In this document: piece by piece, positions 1-8,651 of the stretch
How positions within the stretch are numbered: position 1 is the stretch's first letter
How the letters are laid out: each line of letters starts with the position of its first letter
DNA from: Pleodorina starrii
Lineage: Eukaryota > Chlorophyta > Chlorophyceae > Chlamydomonadales > Volvocaceae
Assembly: GCA_030267565.1 (NCBI GenBank)
Contig: BRXU01000006.1
Coordinates: forward strand, 3,398,001-3,462,000
Direction of reading: 5' to 3'
DNA length: 64,000 nucleotides
Made by a program: the position numbers and the translations under genes
Notes under the pieces: model-generated
Database searches by the model: none
Told to the model about the DNA's origin: nothing
The model's input: the letters and a program-made list of their open reading frames with translations, nothing else

Positions 1-1881
1 AGCATTGGAGTGGCAGCCAACAGCAGCAGCAGCAGCATGCTTTGCCACCCGCAGAGCCTGCGGGACCACAGCGCCACCATTAACCTCATCACCGAAGCGA
101 TGGTGGAGGCGCACGGGCTGCCCGTGCGGCCAACGTCCAGGCAGCTGGCGACGGGAGCGGTCAAGGTGGCGGTGACGCACGAGCTGGTGCACGAGCAGCT
201 CAGCGTGTGCCTGCTGCCGGGGTCGCGACACGCGGTGCGTGTGCCCATGACGCCCACGCTGGTCGTCCCAAGAACGCATCTGTTCGACTTCCTGATTTCG
301 AATCCGCAAATGCAAGCTGTCGCGGACTTCGTCACTACGTATCCGTCGCCGCAGCTGCACTTCAGGCCAAACCTGCTGGAGCACCCGGACCTGCTGGTAA
401 CCGTTCCCATGCGCAACGCACCAGGCGTGCGCCCGGCTTTCGTCAATTGCTCCGCTGCCTGCTGCACCAGCTTCTGCTCGGCGACCGACACGAAGCTGGG
501 GGGGGGATGCAACAGCAGTCAGCAGCACAGCGGCAGCCCGGACAGCGGCAGCCCGGCCGACGGCAGCGGGCCGCCCGGCGTCGCGGGCGCTCCATCGCCC
601 TGTTCCGGTTCGGAGCCCCAGGCTCCGCGTGTCAGCGCCAGCTCGGCCAACGGCAGCGGGTCGCCAGGCGCCCAGGGCGCTCCCTCGCCCCAGGCTCCGG
701 CCGACGGCAGCGATCACCAGCCCAGCGGATTCCTGAGCAGCCTCACCAGGCCCGTCGCGTGGGCCAACAGCAAGGTGCTCAAGGGCGCTGAGGTACTCTA
801 CGGGCAACTGAGCAAGGCGGAGGTGGTGTACAGTGAGCCCGAGCGCCCGAGGCGCGAGGGCAAGCGCAAGAAGCGCGTCACGCGGCAGCCGACCACCATC
901 GTGAGCGCCAAACGCACGTGGACAGCGTGGCTCTCGCTCTTCATCGTCGCGGCGCTCCTGGTCGCATTCTCAGCGGGCGTCGGGGCCACGGGAGGCTCCC
1001 ACTGCGGCGAGGTAGGGCTCCAGGCCATGCGGCAGATAGGGGCAGTTGGCGTCGCCTTGAAAGGCGCGAATGTCAGCTTTGCGGAAGCGCAGTCCGACCC
1101 GTCTCACCCGTGCGGCGCGGGCCAAGCCAGCGCGTTAGCCGCGGTTGACAGCTACTCTTTTGATGGGCGTATGGCGGCGACTGCTCATGAGTTCTACGAA
1201 AAGGACGCGGATGGCGGCTGGATCTGGGGCAACGCGCGCGACTTCGACCCTGCGCTCAAGGCGCGGCTTCAGGCGGTGGTCCGCGACCGCAAGGGCTCGG
1301 CTTTTGCTTACAGCATGGATGAATTGCCAGGCTACAGCGGTGATCTGGGGCCGTTCCGGCTCAATCTGACCGCCACCAAGCCTGTCGTGCAGTCCCCGCG
1401 CCGCTACAGCCCCAAGGAGACTGAGATCATTCGTGAGAAGACTGCCGAGCTGCTCAAGCCCGGCATTTGCGTTGAGTGGACGGGTCCTACACTTGCTGCG
1501 GTCAACCCCGTCATCGCCGCCAAGAAGGACGAGGCTTCAGGCCTCTGGACCGCCGCGCGTATGGCCCAGGACTATCGGCCTGTCAACAAGGTGACGGAGC
1601 CGGACAAGTACGGCCTGCATCGTCCGGAGGACATCTTTCAACGGGTAGGGAAGGCCCGTTTCTTCTCCAAGCTGGACATGCGGCAAGGCTTCCTGCAGAT
1701 TCCTGTCCATCCCGATGATCAGGGCAAGACGGCGTTTTGGTGCGGCAACCGCCTAATCGCCTACACCCGCATGCCCTATGGTCTTAAGAACGCGTCCGCG
1801 GCCTTCCAGCGACGTATGGACTACGAGCTGCGCAAGGGGGGGTGGATCAGTGGGCCGTTGCTTTTATTGATGATGTTTTGA
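1..1881 (+). CDS. Gypsy polyprotein, upstream reading frame (protease remnant and first half of RT), 5' partial
   Basis: The frame is open from the left edge, so this is a fragment. The start resembles the region around a retropepsin active site (SATINLITEAMV, then a GLPV loop), but the usual D-S/T-G triad reads D-H-S. A Ser/Gly/Pro-rich linker and one hydrophobic stretch (LSLFIVAALLVAFSAGVGA, about residues 303-321) follow. From about residue 446 it is reverse transcriptase: the primer-grip lead-in LGPFRLNL, the first catalytic Asp in SKLDMRQGF (about residue 556) and the MPYGLKNA motif. The frame then runs out just before the second catalytic motif, which sits in the next frame. What is seen is a break in the middle of RT; a programmed shift at this point would be unusual. 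Confidence 0.85.
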   Translation, partial: SIGVAANSSSSSMLCHPQSLRDHSATINLITEAMVEAHGLPVRPTSRQLATGAVKVAVTHELVHEQLSVCLLPGSRHAVRVPMTPTLVVPRTHLFDFLISNPQMQAVADFVTTYPSPQLHFRPNLLEHPDLLVTVPMRNAPGVRPAFVNCSAACCTSFCSATDTKLGGGCNSSQQHSGSPDSGSPADGSGPPGVAGAPSPCSGSEPQAPRVSASSANGSGSPGAQGAPSPQAPADGSDHQPSGFLSSLTRPVAWANSKVLKGAEVLYGQLSKAEVVYSEPERPRREGKRKKRVTRQPTTIVSAKRTWTAWLSLFIVAALLVAFSAGVGATGGSHCGEVGLQAMRQIGAVGVALKGANVSFAEAQSDPSHPCGAGQASALAAVDSYSFDGRMAATAHEFYEKDADGGWIWGNARDFDPALKARLQAVVRDRKGSAFAYSMDELPGYSGDLGPFRLNLTATKPVVQSPRRYSPKETEIIREKTAELLKPGICVEWTGPTLAAVNPVIAAKKDEASGLWTAARMAQDYRPVNKVTEPDKYGLHRPEDIFQRVGKARFFSKLDMRQGFLQIPVHPDDQGKTAFWCGNRLIAYTRMPYGLKNASAAFQRRMDYELRKGGWISGPLLLLMMF

Positions 1882-4800
1882 TCGCCACCGACACTGCTGA
1901 GGAGCACGTGGAGGCGGTCGCTCGTGTGCTGGATGTGCTCAACGCGTGTGGGCTCCGCGCTCACCCGGACAAGTCCATCTTCGGCGCCGACGTCGTGGAG
2001 TATTTGGGTCACAATTTGTCTTCGTTTGGCATTTCGCCGCATCACGCCAAGGTCGCTGCGATCCTTGCGCTGCCTCCGCCCAAGAACGTCTCGGAGCTGC
2101 GCACCCAGCTTGGTTTCATCAACTACTACCGCTGCTACATCCCGCGGATGAGCGAGCTGGCCGCGCCCCTCAACCACCTGCTCAAGGCGGGTGTCCCCTG
2201 GAGGTGGGGTGCGGAGCAGGAACAGGCGCACGCGTCTCTCAAGGAGATCATCTCGCGCCCGGACGTTGTTCTGCGTCGCATCGACTACAGCAAGCCGTTG
2301 GTTCTACACACCGACTTCTCCAATCGCGGCATCGCAGCGGTGCTGGGTCAGCTGGACGACAACGGCAACGAGTACATGTGCGCGAGCATCAGCCGTTCGC
2401 TGAACAAGCATGAGGCGAATTACAGTTCGTACAAGGGCGAGATGTTGGCGGCCGTGTGGGCGATGAAGATGTTCCGGCATCACCTGATAGGTGCCGACAA
2501 GCCCTTCAGGTTGGTCACTGATCACCAGCCGCTGCTGTACCTGATGAGCTCCGAGGGCTTGACGGGTCAGTACGCGCGCTTCGCTCTGGTACTCCAAGAG
2601 TACAACTTCACCGTCGAGCATCGCCCCGGTGTGCTGCATCAGAACGCGGACGTGCTGTCACGCAACCCCGTCGCCAGCGCCGTGGATGATTCCGGCGCCC
2701 GCATCGACGATGATCCCGCCGAGACCGCCGTCACCCCTGCTATCCTGGCGTCAAGCGCCAAGTCTTGCGAGGTTCTCAGCGTCGCGCTTCTGTCGGCCCC
2801 AAGGGTCGCTCCCTTCTGCGAGGATTTTCTGCCGTCTCCCGAGGAGATGGCGTTTGGCTGGAATGGCTGGGCTTACGAGGCGGCGTTCCCACCGCCCAGC
2901 GATCCGGCGGAGGACGTACAGGCTGAGCGAGACGGTCTGCGCAGCGTGGCCCGAGAGTGGAACGCCACGCGCAAACGTCGCTGTCAAGCAGCGGCGGGCT
3001 CGGCGCGCTCCGGGTCCCCATCACCGTCAGCGGCAGCTGCAGCCCAGTGGTATGATCAGGCCATGCGGGAGGGTGTGGTTGTGTATGAGCCGCTGGGCGG
3101 ATTGGCGTCAGGGCTCGAGGCCTGCCTCCGCAGCGGCGTGCCAGTGCGGTCCTATTTGTATTCTGACGTCAGCGAGCAGGCTCGAGGCCTGGCGCTGCGC
3201 CGTTTCCAGCAGCTGTCGGATCGTCACGGAGACCTTTTTCCGCCAACAGCCTGGGGCTCCGCGCTCATCGGTCTTCCGCAAGACGTGACCAAGGTCACCG
3301 CAGCCGAGCTGCACGCAGCGATTCCCGACAGCCTTCCGGTGCTTATCATTGCTTATTGGGAGCCGGACGACGTCAGGGCTCAGCAGGCCGTGTTGCGAAT
3401 TGTCAGCAGTGCTCAGAGCGCCCTAGGCGCCGAACGTGTGAGATTTTGTTGTGGTGCAGCCGTCAGGGTGGGTCCAGCCCCCCCGCAGGAGCAGCCGTGC
3501 TCAGATAGCTTGGTGTGCGAGGCATGGGGCAACCCCGTGCTTGTTGACGCGGCCCGCCTGGGGTCGGGCGTCCATCAGCTGTATCGGACCTGGAGCAACT
3601 TAACGGATATGGAGCTGCTGAGGGAGACTCTGTCAGTCGCCACCCGCCCAGCGGGCCCCAGCGTTCAGCAACGTCTTCTGCCCGGCCGAGCGGCACCAGT
3701 GGCGCAGCAGCAGCTGCGGCCGCCCTTCTATGCGTCCGAGGCGCAGGGGCAGCCAGTCAATGCAGTCATGCACGCCGCCGTCTCAGCGGATTCAACCGGG
3801 GCTGCGCCAAGTGCAGCCTGCCCTGTCAGGGATGGCGCTTCCAGTGTCTACACTTCGCTCAAGCTCGAGGAGAGTGAGGTGCTGTTGGGATTTCTTCAGG
3901 GCTCAACTGAGTCGCCACGTGTCAGCGACCAGCAGCGCCGAGCGCTGCTGGCTAGCGCAACTGATGTGTGTTACTTGTCTAGTGTCATCGTGGTGGGCAA
4001 GGTGCTTGCGGCGGAGGCAACCTCCGCCCTCCCTGCGCACATTGCTGCGGTCAACGTCAGCGCCCAGCAGCCGGGCGCCAGCTTCTGTTCAGCTCTTTCT
4101 CAGCGCGGTCAAGCCGTGCCCAACGAGTTCGTCGTCTTCGCCACGGGCGCGCTTGATCCCGAGGGCGGCGCCGATGCAGGCCCTGGCTTGGAACCGTGGG
4201 CCGACCAGAATCTGCTTACCCTGCTTCAGACCGGACAGCTGCCCCAAGGGCTCTCGGAGGCCGAGGTGAAGCGCGTCAAGCGGCGCTCGCAACGGTACAG
4301 ATGGCAGGGTGAGCAGCTTTACGTGATGGGTCTCGACGGCCGCACCCGCATCGTTCCGCGCCCCGCCGAGCGGGGTGAGCTGGTGCTGAAAATGCATGAG
4401 CAGTCAGGCCATTGGGGCGTCAAGCGCACCGTGGCTCTTCTTCTTCATACCTACTGGTGGCGGGGCATCAACAACGACGTCGCCGAGACGGTGAGGCACT
4501 GCGCCGCGTGCAGTCGCGTGAGGGCAACCTTCACTGCGCGGTCCGGCGTGCTCAACCCGTTGCCTATCGGCGGACTCTTCTACCGGTGGGGCGTGGATCT
4601 CTGTGGTCCGTTCAACACGACTGCCCAAGGCAGCCGTTACGTCATGGTGTGTGTGGAGCATTTTAGTAAGTTTGTGGTTCTGGTTCCTTTGCCTAGCAAG
4701 CATGCGACGGAGACAGCCTTCGCCTTTCGTCAGCACATTTTGGGCCGCTACGGCGCGTGCGCGGAGGTCTGTACGGATCAGGGCAGCGAGTGGAAGGGCG

Positions 4801-6452
4801 AGTTTGCCAGCTGCCTCCAAGAGGCGCTCATCGATCACCGGCAGACGTCAGCCAACCATCCCCAGGCCAACGGACTGAGCGAGCGAGCGGTCCGTTCGGT
4901 CAAGGAGGCGCTCACCAAGATGGCCAACGCCAGCGGCAGCTACGCCAACTGGGATGAGCAGCTACCGTCCATCATGCTTGGCTACAACTGCTCCGTGCAG
5001 GATTCCACCAAGCTGTGCCCTTACACCATCGTGCATGCGGTTGACCCAGTCATTCCGCCAGCAATAAAGGACAGGTTCAGCCCCGACCTCAATCTGGACA
5101 ACCCCGAGGAGGTCGCCAGGTCAGTTCTGGTCAGGGCAGCCGCCGTTCGGAAGCACATGGCTATTGCGGGAGGCAACCTCTCCGTGGCCCAGCACCGTGA
5201 TCGCCTTCACTACGCGCGCCTGCGCGGCGGAGGCTTCGATCCCACTTTGCGCAAGGTCGACATTGGTGACTACGTGTACTACCGCAACACCACCGCCCGC
5301 AGCAGCTTGGAGGCCGACGCTCGGCCCGAGATCCTGCGTGTGGTGGAGACGCGCCCCTCAGGGGTGGTCGTGCTGGAGGGCAAGTGCGGCGGGCGTCTGA
5401 CCGCCCACGTCACTCACGTGGCTCCGTGCCACCTGCCCATCACCGACGAGCAAGTTGATCCGCGGTTGGCCAAGCCGCCGCTTACCCTGGCCTGCGAGGT
5501 TTGCCGTATGCCCGACTCCGAGGAGTGGATGCTGCTGTGCGACTCGTGCGGCACGGGTTGGCACACGTACTGCTTGAGGCCGCCGCTGGAAGGGGTCCCC
5601 CAGGGAACCTGGATCTGCGGCCACTGTCAACGCAAGGGTATCACCGAGCAGCAGGTGGAGGCTCGCGGCGCGCAACGCGCCACTTCATCGCTGCAGCCCC
5701 CGCCCTCTCTCGCTAAGCTTCAGGGTGCTTTCGCCATGCGGGCGCACCGGCGCGGACGCTCGCGCAGCAAGGCGGAGGCGGGCGTGGTCATGTACGCCGG
5801 TAAGATACGCAACGTGCATCATTTTGTCATAGAGTATCCCGACAAGACGTCCGAGCTCGTGAGTCTCAAGGACTTGCGGCCTCGTCTCGTCGTGCCTGGC
5901 GCCCAGGAGCCCGCAGCAGCAGCGTCGGCCGTGCAGCCAGCGCCGCCCGTAGTCATCGATGCTCAGCTGGCGGCAACCGCCAGCGAGTGCGCAGCGCTCG
6001 CCGAGGTGCTGGATCTCGGCAGCGCGCTCAGTGTCTTCGCGCCCGTGGGACTCAGCGAGCAGACCGCGGGATGGGTACGACAGCAGGGCTGCGTCCTGCG
6101 CCGCGGCGCAACGGGGGCAGGCCCAGCCGCCCTAACCGCGGGGGAGCTGGCGCGCGCGAGAGAGAACGGGGTTGATGTAGGAGTATTGATGGTAGAGAAT
6201 GTGGTCTCTGATGTAGGTTCAGTGCTTGAGTTGGCGGCAGCGCACGCTCGCGAGGCGGCGGTGGCGCGTGTTCCGCGTGAGTATCTGTGGAGCGCCGGGG
6301 AGGCGCGCCTGCGCTGGCTCCGAGCCCGGCAGGCCGAAGGGCGTTTGATGATAGTGCCGTGCGCTACCTGCATCTGGTTGGTGTTGTTTGCGAGCGGCAA
6401 GCGCCGCCAGGGGTTCATCAGGCGCACCGTCGCACCCATGCCCGTCTTCTGA
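1842..6452 (+). CDS. Gypsy polyprotein, downstream reading frame (RT C-terminal half, RNase H, methyltransferase-like module, integrase, PHD finger)
   Basis: Residues 10-11 are the catalytic pair of the RT box (FIDDVLIATD). RNase H follows, with HTDFSNRG (about 158), KGEMLAAVWA, VTDHQPLLYL and NADVLSRNP. Residues about 405-590 resemble a DNMT3/DRM-type cytosine methyltransferase (EPLGGLASGLEACL, later GNPVLVDAARLGSG) without the catalytic Pro-Cys. Integrase has an HHCC zinc finger (HEQSGHWG ... CAAC) and the D919, D979, E1014 triad. A PHD finger spans 1218-1262 (CEVC, CDSC, WHTYC, CGHC). Then comes a Tudor/GPY-like piece (GKIRNVHHFVIEYPD) and a last domain of about 160 residues ending at 6452. 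The frame is entered by the shift at 1836-1842; it has no convincing start of its own. Confidence 0.88.
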   Translation: MDQWAVAFIDDVLIATDTAEEHVEAVARVLDVLNACGLRAHPDKSIFGADVVEYLGHNLSSFGISPHHAKVAAILALPPPKNVSELRTQLGFINYYRCYIPRMSELAAPLNHLLKAGVPWRWGAEQEQAHASLKEIISRPDVVLRRIDYSKPLVLHTDFSNRGIAAVLGQLDDNGNEYMCASISRSLNKHEANYSSYKGEMLAAVWAMKMFRHHLIGADKPFRLVTDHQPLLYLMSSEGLTGQYARFALVLQEYNFTVEHRPGVLHQNADVLSRNPVASAVDDSGARIDDDPAETAVTPAILASSAKSCEVLSVALLSAPRVAPFCEDFLPSPEEMAFGWNGWAYEAAFPPPSDPAEDVQAERDGLRSVAREWNATRKRRCQAAAGSARSGSPSPSAAAAAQWYDQAMREGVVVYEPLGGLASGLEACLRSGVPVRSYLYSDVSEQARGLALRRFQQLSDRHGDLFPPTAWGSALIGLPQDVTKVTAAELHAAIPDSLPVLIIAYWEPDDVRAQQAVLRIVSSAQSALGAERVRFCCGAAVRVGPAPPQEQPCSDSLVCEAWGNPVLVDAARLGSGVHQLYRTWSNLTDMELLRETLSVATRPAGPSVQQRLLPGRAAPVAQQQLRPPFYASEAQGQPVNAVMHAAVSADSTGAAPSAACPVRDGASSVYTSLKLEESEVLLGFLQGSTESPRVSDQQRRALLASATDVCYLSSVIVVGKVLAAEATSALPAHIAAVNVSAQQPGASFCSALSQRGQAVPNEFVVFATGALDPEGGADAGPGLEPWADQNLLTLLQTGQLPQGLSEAEVKRVKRRSQRYRWQGEQLYVMGLDGRTRIVPRPAERGELVLKMHEQSGHWGVKRTVALLLHTYWWRGINNDVAETVRHCAACSRVRATFTARSGVLNPLPIGGLFYRWGVDLCGPFNTTAQGSRYVMVCVEHFSKFVVLVPLPSKHATETAFAFRQHILGRYGACAEVCTDQGSEWKGEFASCLQEALIDHRQTSANHPQANGLSERAVRSVKEALTKMANASGSYANWDEQLPSIMLGYNCSVQDSTKLCPYTIVHAVDPVIPPAIKDRFSPDLNLDNPEEVARSVLVRAAAVRKHMAIAGGNLSVAQHRDRLHYARLRGGGFDPTLRKVDIGDYVYYRNTTARSSLEADARPEILRVVETRPSGVVVLEGKCGGRLTAHVTHVAPCHLPITDEQVDPRLAKPPLTLACEVCRMPDSEEWMLLCDSCGTGWHTYCLRPPLEGVPQGTWICGHCQRKGITEQQVEARGAQRATSSLQPPPSLAKLQGAFAMRAHRRGRSRSKAEAGVVMYAGKIRNVHHFVIEYPDKTSELVSLKDLRPRLVVPGAQEPAAAASAVQPAPPVVIDAQLAATASECAALAEVLDLGSALSVFAPVGLSEQTAGWVRQQGCVLRRGATGAGPAALTAGELARARENGVDVGVLMVENVVSDVGSVLELAAAHAREAAVARVPREYLWSAGEARLRWLRARQAEGRLMIVPCATCIWLVLFASGKRRQGFIRRTVAPMPVF

Positions 6453-6539
6453 GGAGCATCCCGTTTGTCTGAACTGAGCATTTGTTGCCGTGCCACGACA
6501 CATGCCTGGCAGCCAGCACTCTTCCAGCGGCTTCGTGCT

Positions 6540-6550
6540 GGGGGGGGGGA
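6540..6550 (+). promoter_or_regulatory. G-rich polypurine tract candidate
   Basis: Ten G and one A lie between the polyprotein stop and the probable LTR. Gypsy elements prime plus-strand DNA from a polypurine tract, normally touching the 3' LTR; here about 52 bp separate it from the chosen LTR start, which weakens the call. Confidence 0.3.
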
Positions 6551-6602
6551 TTGCCAGTTAGCCACATCAGCTGGTCGACGGCACCTTAGCTGGCGTGACA
6601 GC

Positions 6603-7151
6603 TGTCACGCCATATCGTGTGATTGCCATAGAACGTGGAGATACTGAGAACAGTTGCCTGATTAGTAAGAACCGTTGTCGGTTAGTTAGGAGCCGTTGGG
6701 TGTGGCCCCTTCGGATCAGCTTCCGTGCACCGTTTCCGTGCGACGACAGAGTCGTCGACACTTTGTTGTTATTACATTTATTTGTTGGCATTATACGGGG
6801 CCCCGACTGAGCAAGAAGCAATACAGTGCGGGTTCCCCTGGAGGTACGAAAAGTGCATTGCGCGGGCTTGATATAGTCCGGCGGCCGTGCGAGACACCTT
6901 ATCTGTGTCTCGCACTTTGCAGTGTTAAGACTCTAAGTAGCATACAGTCACAGATCCGCGATTGACAGACCGCGTGACGCAGTCTTTGTAAGTTCTTTCG
7001 GTGATCCGTTTCGGTAAATCCGTCCTCCGAGGAGGACATCGTGCCCAGGTCGCCCTAGGAGAGAGCTGCGTAGCTCGTCTCCCGAAGGCGCGTGCTCTTC
7101 CGTCAGCGTACTCAATCAGCATACTCGAGTACGCCTTTTCCGAACATTACA
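6603..7151 (+). repeat. Probable 3' LTR of the Gypsy element
   Basis: It begins TGTCACGCC and could end ATTACA, the TG...CA ends expected of an LTR, and lies about 150 bp after the polyprotein stop. It contains an A/T-rich patch near 6770-6790. The start at 6603 is supported because the inverted copy downstream stops at exactly the matching base (7668). The end at 7151 is inferred from the TACA terminus only. The 5' LTR, which would settle the ends, is outside the window. Confidence 0.6.
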
Positions 7152-7164
7152 TCTGTGTCTCGCA

Positions 7165-7668
7165 CTGACGGAAGAGCACGCGCCTTCGGGAGACGAGCTA
7201 CGCAGCTCTCTCCTAGGGCGACCTGGGCACGATGTCCTCCTCGGAGGACGGATTTACCGAAACGGATCACCGAAAGAACTTACAAAGACTGCGTCACGCG
7301 GTCTGTCAATCGCGGATCTGTGACTGTATGCTACTTAGAGTCTTAACACTGCAAAGTGCGAGACACAGATAAGGTGTCTCGCACGGCCGCCGGACTATAT
7401 CAAGCCCGCGCAATGCACTTTTCGTACCTCCAGGGGAACCCGCACTGTATTGCTTCTTGCTCAGTCGGGGCCCCGTATAATGCCAACAAATAAATGTAAT
7501 AACAACAAAGTGTCGACGACTCTGTCGTCGCACGGAAACGGTGCACGGAAGCTGATCCGAAGGGGCCACACCCAACGGCTCCTAACTAACCGACAACGGT
7601 TCTTACTAATCAGGCAACTGTTCTCAGTATCTCCACGTTCTATGGCAATCACACGATATGGCGTGACA
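7165..7668 (-). repeat. Inverted partial copy of the LTR
   Basis: Bases 7165-7668 are the reverse complement of 6603-7106. Paired positions sum to 14271 at both ends, so the arms have equal length (504 bp) with no net indel. The spacer is 58 bp (7107-7164). The copy lacks the last 45 bp of the LTR. The bases following it (7669 on) show no duplication of the bases before 6603, so it is not a simple insertion. It may be a solo LTR of a second element in opposite orientation or an aberrant reverse-transcription product. Confidence 0.8.
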
Positions 7669-8063
7669 TACGATCGGTGGTCCTGGCGGACGGCTCGGTC
7701 ACGTTTGTACTCAAACCCTGGCTAAAATTGAACCCGCATTCATTACAATTTGTTTTATAGTACACACCTTACCTAGTAAGGATTATTACGGAAAAAGTCC
7801 GGCGACAAACGGTGCAGGCCTGGGTCCGGCAGCGGCCATTAAGTGGGCACAGGGCCCTCTAAACGTTCGGGCCCGAACTTCTGTCTTTTAGTGAGTTGGT
7901 TCGGTCTCGCGCACTGCACGAGCGGCTCGGAAGTCGGAACCATTCGCGCCACTTTGTGAGCGATACGCCTTGCACATGTTCCATGCTTTTCAGTCTTTGC
8001 CCAGTTGCATTCCGCACTGGCTTTCAGGCTTTGCAGGACAGTTGCTTTTGGGGTTTCAGCACG
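7669..8063. other. No gene seen; moderate-GC sequence next to the LTR palindrome
   Basis: No reading frame with recognisable protein features. Base composition is lower in GC than the genes to the right and looks like the following transposon zone. Confidence 0.4.
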
Positions 8064-8566
8064 CGTACGGGTAGGTTGCCCTAATTCGGAACAGTCCCCA
8101 ATATGGAACCATGATTTTTTTCAGCGAAATGGTGCCACCAAAAATCATCAGAAATTTACAACATGGACATTAACGTACGGGCAACCTCTGGTAAATTTTG
8201 GGCATGCGCTAGGTGCTTGGGGCTGCGAGAAACAATGGCTTTTGTTAAAACCACGAAGCGGCATCGTCACTTCCTGACGTGCTGGATGAGCGATATAGCG
8301 CCAGACCTGCAAGAAGGACGTTAGAAGTGATATAAAAGTGCTATTTGTTCGGAGGTATACATAGGTTTACCCATGCAGTCAAATGACGAGAGCAAAGAAG
8401 TCCCCCGCTCCGTCCAAGGGCCGACCCAGGGGCCCGGCCGCGCGCGTCGGTGGGAAGCGAGTGTCTCACATTGGGCCACTAGGCACGCGGGGTGACCTCT
8501 GCTAAGTGACATATGTACACTAAAGTGATCGGACATGATATATAATGGCAACAATGCATTTGCAGC

Positions 8567-8651
8567 AGAGGGAGGGCGGACACTTCCTATGCCGTACTGG
8601 TTTCGGGGGTAACTTGCATGGGAAGTCCGAATAGGACGGTGTTCCAATCAT
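8567..8651 (+). repeat. 85-bp inverted repeat, left copy
   Basis: Reverse complement of 9926-10010; paired positions sum to 18577 at both ends. It starts AGAGGGAGGGCGGACACTTC. The two copies are 1274 bp apart. Confidence 0.8.

Larger units (their letters stand above)
1..7151 (+). mobile_element. Ty3/Gypsy LTR retrotransposon, 3' part
   Basis: The window opens inside the element, so the 5' LTR and any gag lie off the left edge. Domain order is protease remnant, reverse transcriptase, RNase H, methyltransferase-like insert, integrase, PHD finger, C-terminal domain, then a probable 3' LTR. RT before integrase defines the Gypsy (Metaviridae) order rather than copia. The coding part is broken once, at a run of seven G (1836-1842). 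Only one break over 6.4 kb suggests a young copy, or a sequence error in the G run. Being an element of an alga, it says nothing about host gene function here. Confidence 0.9.

Noticed and set aside
6603..7668. Foldback or DIRS-type element instead of an LTR pair
   Set aside because: DIRS elements encode a tyrosine recombinase, while this one has a DDE integrase, and the arm start matches an LTR terminus at the right place after the polyprotein.
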